This document shows positions 6,506 to 12,912 of a DNA stretch of 13,594 nucleotides, piece by piece. The translations under genes were made by a program, and so were the position numbers. Position 1 is the stretch's first letter. Each line of letters begins with the position of its first letter. This stretch comes from Candidatus Pacearchaeota archaeon (GTDB taxonomy: Archaea > Nanobdellota > Nanobdellia > Pacearchaeales > GW2011-AR1): assembly GCA_016186375.1 (NCBI GenBank), contig JACPLS010000016.1, forward strand, positions 1 through 13,594, read 5' to 3'. The notes beneath the pieces were generated by a model. It did not search any database. It saw only the letters and a list, made by a program, of their open reading frames with translations, and was not told the DNA's origin.

Positions 6506-6523
6506 CGGTTGTCCAATATATTT
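6498..6523. promoter_or_regulatory. Operator copy A, on the padR promoter
   Basis: AAATATATCGG (6498-6508) and CCAATATATTT (6513-6523) are reverse complements at 10 of 11 positions around TTGT. The site spans from inside the padR TATA box to the base before the start codon, an ideal place for autorepression. Its centre (6510/6511) is 42 bases from that of copy B. Confidence 0.65.
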
Positions 6524-6524
6524 T

Positions 6525-6821
6525 ATGAAGAAACAAATACACTGTTGTGATATGAGAGGAATGCTATCATTTTTAATTCTTTTTTTTCTATCTAAAAAAG
6601 AGATGAATGGGCAGGAAATATCTCAAGAAATAGAGAAAAGGAAAGGAGACAAGCCCAGTCCAGGAACAATATATCCCGCGTTAAAGAATTTAAAAGAAGA
6701 AGGATTAATTAAGGAAAATAAGATTGGAAAAAGTATTAATTATAATCTCACAAACGAAGGAAGAAAAGCATTGAAAGTAGCGCGTGAAATTTTTTGCAAA
6801 ACTTTTATGGATGTTATTTAG
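6525..6821 (+). CDS. PadR-family transcription regulator with N-terminal Cys pair
   Basis: The start is the ATG at 6525, set by the TATA box 25 bases upstream. The longer open frame from 6342 would run back through the divergent promoter and the opposite gene. The product has 98 residues, a short PadR without the long C-terminal helical domain. The PadR core is clear: LSFLILFFLSKKEMNGQEI (14-32), then the recognition region PSPGTIYPALKNLKEEGLI (45-62... spanning the signature PSPGTIYPALK), and the wing SINYNLTNEGRKAL. Unusual features are the H6-C7-C8-D9 motif before the DNA-binding domain and C91 near the end, which could bind a metal or react with oxidants or thiols. It faces the Cys-protein/LUD operon and probably represses both directions through the two palindromes between them. 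Confidence 0.9.
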   Translation: MKKQIHCCDMRGMLSFLILFFLSKKEMNGQEISQEIEKRKGDKPSPGTIYPALKNLKEEGLIKENKIGKSINYNLTNEGRKALKVAREIFCKTFMDVI

Positions 6822-6883
6822 TCTCTTATAATAAACATTAAAACCAGCAATAACTTTGTTATGTCAAGAATATTAGCGTGAGC

Positions 6884-7997
6884 TTACTTTGGTTTGTAAG
6901 AAATATTTTTAGGAACAATTACTACTTCTCTCTCACCATTTTTTATAGAACCAAGTTCATAAATAGTATTTCCCGTTTTCTCTCCGGCTTTTTTTATTCT
7001 GCCAGATTCTGATGAGTTTGCAAAAAGAACCCATCCAACACCCATATTCCATGCTCGATACGCTTTATCATCTTCAACTGGTCCTATTTCCTGCATAAAC
7101 CTAAATTCTTCTTGTGGCTCAGGAATACTTTCTATAACATATCTCAAGTTCTTTTTTGATCTCATTATCTTTCCCCAGCCATGTCCAGTAATGGGTTGCA
7201 TATATACAATATCTGCTCCTTCCTCAGCTAAAGCTTCAATTAAAGAAGAATATATTATTGTTGGAGTTAGTAGCATTTCACCGATAGTTTTGCCACTTGA
7301 TAATTTTGTGAAATAACCTTCTTTGGTTTTCTCAGCTATTTTTCTTGCAAGAGAAACTCCATTCGAATGGATTCCACTGCTCGCCACACCATATATTGTT
7401 AGACATTCTCCTAATCTGTAGTCTGAAACTAATCTTGTTCTAGGTTGTATTATTCCTAAGGAAGCCCCAGCTAAATCAATCGTGTCTACTGCAACAATTC
7501 CTTTTAAAGTGGAAGTTTCTCCACCAGGTATAGCGACTCTGGCTATTTGTGCCCCTCTTTCGAATCCATCAAGGAGACCATCTGATACTGCTGAGTCTGT
7601 AAGGTAATCTGAACTTCCTGTGGCTATTATCGGTTCAAAAATGATGGGGGTAGCTCCAATGCCAGCTAAATCATTAAGAGTCATTGCCATCTCATCTTGT
7701 CCAAGACCAGAAAATAATACTCTTCTATCTAGACCCAATCCATTTCCAATTTTTTCTTTTTCGCTCATACTTTCAGAAATCTTGTTTTTTTGTTCCAAGA
7801 CCTTCAATGTTGAAAGCGAGATAGAAAGCAGGGTTGCCTATATCGATTGCGACAGCTGTCGCCCCAATTGATTCTTTGACGATGCGCACTCCAAGACTGT
7901 TTGTATTATCGAGAGTTTGGCTAAATCTCTTAATTGCTTCTTCCTTAAATGGATCTAACTTATCGTAGTCAACAATATCAGAATATCTCATTCCCAT
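6884..7997 (-). pseudogene. AIR synthase (PurM family), split by a frameshift
   Basis: Two frames together encode one AIR synthase-type protein of about 370 residues. The first (7997-7773) gives residues 1-70, ending in the glycine loop GLGTK. It then meets a stop, while the second frame carries on exactly there. Removing one A from the A7 run (plus-strand T run 7785-7791) joins them as GLGTKNKISESM. The rest is well preserved: QDEMAMTLNDLAGIGATP, GGETS, DLAGASLG, SSGIHSNGVSLARK, LTPTIIYSS and ITGHGWGKIMR. PurM closes FGAM to aminoimidazole ribotide with ATP in purine synthesis. This sequence is a divergent archaeal form, so a related ATP-dependent role is possible. The frameshift may be a sequencing error in the homopolymer, true decay, or slippage. 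A TATA box (plus-strand 8017-8030) about 27 bases before the ATG indicates a leaderless start. Confidence 0.8.
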
Positions 7998-8016
7998 GCA
8001 AAATATTTATTTCAAA

Positions 8017-8030
8017 AGTATTTATATCTT
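8017..8030 (-). promoter_or_regulatory. TATA box of the AIR synthase gene
   Basis: On the minus strand this reads GATATAAATACT, centred about 27 bases before the ATG at 7997. It supports that start and a leaderless transcript. The remaining bases up to 8195 are almost pure A/T and form the divergent promoter region with the next gene. Confidence 0.5.
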
Positions 8031-8195
8031 TCTGCAATTTTATTACCACTTTCTTCAAATAAATAAATCAAAGATATTTAAAGATACATTTATTTAATAT
8101 TATAAATTTATATACAAATAATCTAAAATATTACAACTCAAATTATATTAAATTCCAATAGAAATGTTTATTAATTAGATTAAATAAATTTTTCT

Positions 8196-8669
8196 ATGAC
8201 ATTGTTTCCCTCAATTTTATCTGAAGAAGAACTAAAAAGAGAATTTGAAAAATATAGATTGCCATTTGATTTCAAGAACAGAGTGGATAATTATGGTAAT
8301 AAACAAACCTTAACTTCACAAAAATTAGCTTTGTTTTCTGCATTAAGAATCTACACAGAGTGGTACATGGATGATATAAATGGAGCAGGAAAGAACTTGA
8401 ATGCCCACGGAAATTATCAAGGTGAAGCATTTGAAAAATTCCTAAATGATGAAAAATTATTTGCTGCTCAAAGAAGCGGATACATAGAGATGCCGTTGGT
8501 TGTTGATGCTTTTGTTAGATCAGCGTTAGATTTTTTCATATATCAATGTGAGTGGAAAACATTTAACCCCATAAAAACAGGTGTTAATATCAGAAGAAGC
8601 CTTGAACCATGGATTAATAATCCTTCTTTGTTAGATATAGTAGATTACGATTTATCTTTAAAAAAGTAA
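8196..8669 (+). CDS. Hypothetical protein, first gene of the primase-like pair
   Basis: A soluble protein of 157 residues without signal peptide or membrane helix. A TATA-like TTTATTAATT near 8168-8177 is about 25 bases before the ATG, consistent with a leaderless start. The sequence looks mostly alpha-helical. The N-terminus has a charged helix (SEEELKREFEKYRLPF, 9-24), the middle has aromatic-rich helices (LRIYTEWYMDDI, 50-61), and VVDAFVRSALDFFIYQCEW at about 102-120 is an amphipathic helix with a single Cys. It ends with a short acidic stretch and two lysines. I recognise no family. It stands 50 bases before the primase-like gene in the same direction. A promoter-like box precedes the second gene, so the two may be transcribed separately or together. 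The neighbourhood suggests a partner of that protein, which is inference only. Confidence 0.7.
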   Translation: MTLFPSILSEEELKREFEKYRLPFDFKNRVDNYGNKQTLTSQKLALFSALRIYTEWYMDDINGAGKNLNAHGNYQGEAFEKFLNDEKLFAAQRSGYIEMPLVVDAFVRSALDFFIYQCEWKTFNPIKTGVNIRRSLEPWINNPSLLDIVDYDLSLKK

Positions 8670-8690
8670 TATCATACAATTACAATAATC

Positions 8691-8700
8691 ATTAAAAACC
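8691..8700 (+). promoter_or_regulatory. TATA-like box before the primase-like gene
   Basis: ATTAAAAACC lies about 24 bases before the ATG at 8720, so the second gene of the pair may have its own leaderless transcript. The box is a weak match. Confidence 0.35.
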
Positions 8701-8719
8701 TGATTTAATTGGTAATATT

Positions 8720-9967
8720 ATGGAAATTACAGATATCGCAGGTGATTTATCAAAAACAGATTTAAAATTAAGAGTTGAAAATACAAGAGAGGCATTTAGT
8801 TCTAATGGAAAGCCTTTAGTTGTTCGAGGGTACTGCAATAACCAAAGAGCTAATTACATAGTTGGTGTTGGAGAATTTCCTAGAAACCCTATAATTTATT
8901 TAGACCAAAAATCAGAGAAACCGATAAAAGATTATTGTAAAATAAATGAACTACCTAAGAAATTAAAGAGAGATTCAATATATTTAATGCATCTAACCTT
9001 AGATATCGCATATTTATTTCCATATCATAATGTTGCGTTGTTGCGAAGTACATCACTGGCTGAGTTTGATAAAGAAATGAGATCAGGAGTAAAAACTTTA
9101 CAAGATCTAAAATACGAAGTTATTCCCAAACCTAATATATATACTTCTAATAATTGGAATGATGAAATGAAAGTTAGATTATTGCATTCACTACGTGATT
9201 CAAATTCAATTGCTTGTGCAGCTGATGAAAGAGCTCTTAAAATTTTGCAGACTATTTATGAATATATGAATTTCAATCCTGACGAATGTATATTCACTCT
9301 TGCAGAATATATTACAAGAAGAAAAAAAAGAGATAAATTATCAGATGATTCAATTTATAAAGTGGAACTTGAAAAAGAAGAAAAATGGGAGCCAAGGAAG
9401 ATAAAGAGATTAAAAAGTTTCGGAGCGCGAGGATTACTGCTGGGAGGTCTGGAAGGAATGTGCACCGACCTAAACTTGACTAGGGCAATAGGAATATCAT
9501 CTAATGTAAAAACTCAAAATGGTCAGATGCATATTCCAATGATTGATTTTGTTGGAAAAGAATATAATTCTTGGCCTAATGAAGAATATCAAAGTAGAAT
9601 ATCAGAAGATCATACAGGATTAGTAAAAAGTCTAGGAATTCCGGGCATATTTGTTGATTCAGGAAATTCTTTTCATTTTTATGGATTCAATTTATTGACA
9701 AAAGAAGAATGGCAAAACATGATGCTGGAAATTAGGGGAAAGCAAGGAGTTGATGAATTCTGGCCAGATTTATCATTAAAACAAGGATTTTCTATGCTCA
9801 GAATAACACCAAGTAGATATAAATTATGCCAACCTGCGATTTATCCTTATTCAAGTCTTGATCAAAAGAAAAAATGGGATTTTGATTCATCTTACAATCG
9901 ACAAAGTAATTATGATTTTTCACAAATCGAAAATGAAACAAATTTAATTATTAAAATTACCACTTAA
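8720..9967 (+). CDS. Protein with a C-terminal primase-like (AEP) domain
   Basis: The product has 415 residues. Residues 1-230 are an unassigned region with basic patches (TRRKKRDK 199-206, RKIKRLK 226-232). From about 235 the sequence resembles archaeo-eukaryotic primase-like proteins: IPMIDFVG (272-279) in the place of catalytic motif I, VDSGNSFHFYG (312-322) in the place of the SxH motif II, then LLTKEEW (325-331), acidic candidates for motif III (D345, D350), and GFSMLRIT (356-363) with the conserved Arg. This match is by eye, from memory of the SG-x-x-x-H-x-Y and LRIT pattern. Motif I normally has two acids (DxD or DxE). Here it is D276-F-V278, so catalysis may be lost or weak. No helicase or polymerase is fused to it. 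The unknown gene at 8196 is its upstream neighbour. It could be a replication or defence-related primase relative. Confidence 0.6.
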   Translation: MEITDIAGDLSKTDLKLRVENTREAFSSNGKPLVVRGYCNNQRANYIVGVGEFPRNPIIYLDQKSEKPIKDYCKINELPKKLKRDSIYLMHLTLDIAYLFPYHNVALLRSTSLAEFDKEMRSGVKTLQDLKYEVIPKPNIYTSNNWNDEMKVRLLHSLRDSNSIACAADERALKILQTIYEYMNFNPDECIFTLAEYITRRKKRDKLSDDSIYKVELEKEEKWEPRKIKRLKSFGARGLLLGGLEGMCTDLNLTRAIGISSNVKTQNGQMHIPMIDFVGKEYNSWPNEEYQSRISEDHTGLVKSLGIPGIFVDSGNSFHFYGFNLLTKEEWQNMMLEIRGKQGVDEFWPDLSLKQGFSMLRITPSRYKLCQPAIYPYSSLDQKKKWDFDSSYNRQSNYDFSQIENETNLIIKITT

Positions 9968-9990
9968 TTTAAATGAATATTTTCATAAAA

Positions 9991-10003
9991 AGATTTTTAT
10001 AAT
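9991..10003 (+). promoter_or_regulatory. Probable TATA box of the secreted-protein gene
   Basis: ATTTTTATAATAG would start transcription near 10025 and leave a leader of about 40 bases that includes the strong ribosome site. A second A/T-rich box (CTTTAAAAGC, near 10029-10038) is also possible. Confidence 0.35.
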
Positions 10004-10050
10004 AGCATTTTTATTTATTAAAGTAGGCTTTAAAAGCTTAAAAAATTTGA

Positions 10051-10058
10051 AAGGAGGT
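10051..10058 (+). promoter_or_regulatory. Strong ribosome binding site of the secreted-protein gene
   Basis: AAGGAGGT stands nine bases before the ATG at 10068 and fixes that start. It is the best ribosome site of any plus-strand gene here and contrasts with the leaderless neighbours. Confidence 0.65.
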
Positions 10059-10067
10059 ATTAAATAA

Positions 10068-10904
10068 ATGAATAAAAAATTCTTGATTGCGTTATTACTT
10101 CTAATACCAATATTTGCAGTGATTGTTATTGCAGCTTCATCTCAAAGATCTCCATCGGCTTGTAACGGGCAATGGTCTCTTTGTTCATATGCAAATTCAA
10201 ACGATCTTAATAGGGCATCAACTTATGTTAATGCAACATTTAATAAATCGAGTAGATGGTACAATTATTACTTCTCCACTGGAAATGGAGCAATTATAGA
10301 AAATGTATCTGTTCGCGCAGACTTCTTTGCTTCTCGAACAAATGGTTACCTAAATGTTAGAGTAAGTGGTGATGGTGGCTTGACTTGGGGACAAAACCAT
10401 ATTGTTGGAGGTAATACTCTAGAGCAGACTTACAATATTGATGTGACAAACGATCTTACATGGACTCCTTCAAAATTGAGCAATGCGAACTTCAGAGTGA
10501 ATGCTACTTGCTTTAAACAAGGATCAGGGCCAAATCCTACTTGCAATTTAGATTGGATTCCTGTAACTGTAACTTATACGCCATTTAACTACACTCTTTC
10601 ATCGAATCCATTAGAAGCAATAGTAACGCAAGGAGATAATTCTACAACAACAGTTACCGCATCGTTAATTTCTGGCAATACCCAAAATGTTTTTTTATGG
10701 ACTAATAATTGTCCAACAAATGCTATTTGTACATTCAACTCTTCAAATGGATATCCAACATTTAATTCAGATTTTAAGGTACAAACCTATTCTGATCAGA
10801 ATGGAACATTAAATATGACTCCAGTTGGAAATTATAATATAGTAATATGGGGTTATGGTGACGGTGTTTCAAAAAATACAAATTTCAATTTAACTGTTGT
10901 ATAA
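10068..10904 (+). CDS. Secreted two-domain beta-sandwich protein
   Basis: The product has 278 residues. Residues 1-22 are a signal peptide (NKK, a long hydrophobic core, then AASS). There is no second membrane segment, so the mature protein is either released or held by other means. Residues about 30-172 look like one beta-sandwich domain, with the strings VRVSGDGGLTW (97-107), NFRVNATC (141-148) and LDWIPVTVTY (161-170). Residues 173-278 look like an Ig-like domain, with repeated Asn/Thr/Ser strands and the ending NFNLTVV. Six cysteines (32, 39, 148, 159, 215, 221) lie in close pairs and could form disulfides. About ten N-glycosylation sequons are present (for example N55, N79, N145, N174, N191, N245). 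It has its own promoter and a T-rich terminator, so it is a single-gene unit. A binding or cell-surface role is likely; the ligand is unknown. Confidence 0.8.
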   Translation: MNKKFLIALLLLIPIFAVIVIAASSQRSPSACNGQWSLCSYANSNDLNRASTYVNATFNKSSRWYNYYFSTGNGAIIENVSVRADFFASRTNGYLNVRVSGDGGLTWGQNHIVGGNTLEQTYNIDVTNDLTWTPSKLSNANFRVNATCFKQGSGPNPTCNLDWIPVTVTYTPFNYTLSSNPLEAIVTQGDNSTTTVTASLISGNTQNVFLWTNNCPTNAICTFNSSNGYPTFNSDFKVQTYSDQNGTLNMTPVGNYNIVIWGYGDGVSKNTNFNLTVV

Positions 10905-10910
10905 GGAAGT

Positions 10911-10944
10911 ATTTTATTTTTATTTCTTTTTTTGTTTTTATTTT
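10911..10944 (+). terminator. T-rich transcript end of the secreted-protein gene
   Basis: Starting six bases after the stop, 34 bases contain five T blocks of three to seven (including a T7 at 10927-10933). This is the typical archaeal oligo-T terminator, without a stem. Confidence 0.65.
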
Positions 10945-10978
10945 CGCGAAATTTAATAAATCCTTATGCCCATAAAAC

Positions 10979-10988
10979 TTTATAAATA
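10979..10988 (+). promoter_or_regulatory. TATA box of the asparagine synthase gene
   Basis: TTTATAAATA is centred 24 bases before the ATG at 11008. It supports a leaderless or near-leaderless transcript and the choice of that ATG. The GAGG at 11001-11004 is too close to the ATG to be a normal ribosome site. Confidence 0.65.
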
Positions 10989-11007
10989 AACTCTTTCTTT
11001 GAGGACA

Positions 11008-12912
11008 ATGTGCGGAATATTTGGATTTAACTGGTCTGACGACCAGTATTTAAGAAAAGCAGTAAAAAAAACAGCTCATCGAGGCCCTGATGCAACTGGT
11101 TTTTATAACAATGGAAGAGTATCACTGGGGCATAACAGGCTTTCAATTATAGATCTCTCGAAAGCTGGTAAACAGCCCATGAGCAATGAATCAGGAGATA
11201 TATGGATAGTCTTCAATGGCGAGATATATAATTATCTAGATTTAAAAAAATTATTAAAAAAAAGGCACGAGTTTAAGTCAAATACCGATACAGAAATTCT
11301 ATTGCATTTATATGAAGAATCAGGCACAGAAATATTAAATAAATTACAGGGAATGTTTGCTTTTTGTATATACGATTTACGGAAAAAGAGATTATTTCTT
11401 GCAAGGGACAGAGCTGGAAAAAAACCATTATATTACTATAATATTAAAGATAAATTTATCTTTGCATCAGAAATAAAGGCAATTTTAGAGGATAAAGATA
11501 TAAAAAGAACAGTTGATTTACATGCACTTCAGTCATATTTAACTTTTAGAGCAAATACAATAGATAAAACATTATTTTCAGGAATTAGGAAACTAATGCC
11601 TGGGCATTACTTGATTTATAATTTAAAAGAAAATAAATTAGCATTAGGAAAATATTGGGATTTAAAAGAAAATAATGAGATGGTAAATTTCAATTATGCT
11701 GAAAAAGAGCTAAAGAGATTATTGGAAGATTCAGTTAAGTGTAGACTTAGGTCAGATGTACCATACGGAGCTTATTTATCAGGAGGTGTAGATTCTGGTA
11801 CTATTGTTGCTTTAATGAATAAATTTGTCTCTGTCCCAATTAAGACTTTTTCAGTTGGTTTTAATATTGAAAAATATTCAGAACTCTCTGAAGCAAGATT
11901 TCTTGCTGAAAAAATTGGAACCGACCATAAAGAATTAGTGATAGATGATAAATCTTTGAAATATCTTCCAGAAATAGTATATCAGGGAGATGAGCCTATG
12001 TCAGATCCAACAGCAATTCCAACTTATCTCTTATCAAAATTTACAAAAAAATATTGCACCGTTATTTTAACAGGAGAGGGGGCTGATGAATTATTTGCCG
12101 GTTATCCTCAATATAAATTTATGAAAGCTCATTACTATTTTGTTCGCCCGCTACCAAGAATAGCAAGAAAATCTATATTCTTAACTATTAAAAAAACACC
12201 AGATTCGATATTAAATAAAGCTTTTAGATTTTCTTCTGCACTTGGTGAAAAGGGGAAAGAAAGATTTAAAAATTTTCTATTGAGTAATAGTTTTTCAGAG
12301 CAATATTTAAACCAAGTTGCCATATTTAATCAAGAAGAAAAAAAGGATTTATTATTAAGTAATATAAAGAAAGAAGATTACTGTAAAAATTATGAGAAGA
12401 AATATTTTTCATCTCTGCGAGCAGATAATTTGATTAAAAAATGCGCATTGCTAGATTTTAAAGAACCGATGGTTGATGATTTATTGATGAAAATTGACAA
12501 AAATACAATGGCTTTTTCAATTGAAGCCAGAGCACCATTCTTAGATTATAGAATAATCGAATTAAGTGCAAAAATCCCAGACGATCTTAAACTAAATGGT
12601 TTTACAAAAGATAAGTTCATTTTGAGAAGAGTTGCTAAAGACCTTATCCCAAAGGAGACAATGCATAGGAAAAAGAAGCATTTCTTCGTTCCCATTGAAA
12701 GTTGGTGTGAAAAAGAGCTTTCTTCTCTAAGAGATGACCTTCTTTCAACTAATTACTTGAATAAACAAGGAATTTTCAATCCTGAATATATAAAAAAAAT
12801 TAATAGAGGATTTAATAATTCAAAATTATTTTATTCAAGACAGCTATGGTCATTGCTAGTCTTTCAGATTTGGCATAAACAATATATAGAAAATGAAAAA
12901 GTTAAAATCTGA
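11008..12912 (+). CDS. asnB: Glutamine-hydrolysing asparagine synthase
   Basis: I chose the ATG at 11008 because the next codon is the essential N-terminal cysteine of the glutaminase (MCGIFGF). A TTG at 10999 would bury it. The product has 634 residues, in the range of long archaeal and Bacillus-type enzymes. Glutaminase half: C2, R44 in NRLS, FNGEIYN (69-75) and D94 in NTDTE. Synthetase half: the ATP loop LSGGVDS (257-263) and TGEGADELFAGY (355-366). All key residues are present, so it should make asparagine from aspartate, glutamine and ATP in the cytoplasm. Some close relatives instead amidate sugars or peptides in cell-surface clusters, and the overlapping methyltransferase makes this worth considering. 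The gene overlaps the methyltransferase by 20 bases. The symbol is given for the family. Confidence 0.92.
   Translation: MCGIFGFNWSDDQYLRKAVKKTAHRGPDATGFYNNGRVSLGHNRLSIIDLSKAGKQPMSNESGDIWIVFNGEIYNYLDLKKLLKKRHEFKSNTDTEILLHLYEESGTEILNKLQGMFAFCIYDLRKKRLFLARDRAGKKPLYYYNIKDKFIFASEIKAILEDKDIKRTVDLHALQSYLTFRANTIDKTLFSGIRKLMPGHYLIYNLKENKLALGKYWDLKENNEMVNFNYAEKELKRLLEDSVKCRLRSDVPYGAYLSGGVDSGTIVALMNKFVSVPIKTFSVGFNIEKYSELSEARFLAEKIGTDHKELVIDDKSLKYLPEIVYQGDEPMSDPTAIPTYLLSKFTKKYCTVILTGEGADELFAGYPQYKFMKAHYYFVRPLPRIARKSIFLTIKKTPDSILNKAFRFSSALGEKGKERFKNFLLSNSFSEQYLNQVAIFNQEEKKDLLLSNIKKEDYCKNYEKKYFSSLRADNLIKKCALLDFKEPMVDDLLMKIDKNTMAFSIEARAPFLDYRIIELSAKIPDDLKLNGFTKDKFILRRVAKDLIPKETMHRKKKHFFVPIESWCEKELSSLRDDLLSTNYLNKQGIFNPEYIKKINRGFNNSKLFYSRQLWSLLVFQIWHKQYIENEKVKI

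Noticed and set aside
6342..6524. N-terminal extension of the PadR frame
   Set aside because: It runs antisense through the small Cys-protein gene and both operators. The TATA spacing and the PadR family length favour the ATG at 6525.
6435..6542. N-terminal extension of the small Cys protein
   Set aside because: It would translate across its own promoter and into padR. GGAGG before the ATG at 6434 decides the shorter form.
7620..7871. Plus-strand open frame of 83 codons
   Set aside because: It is antisense to the AIR synthase, whose conserved motifs occupy this stretch.
10999..11007. TTG start for asparagine synthase
   Set aside because: The glutaminase needs cysteine as residue 2 after the initiator Met, which only the ATG at 11008 provides.
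12135..12323. Minus-strand open frame of 62 codons
   Set aside because: It lies entirely inside asnB with no promoter or ribosome site and no recognisable product.
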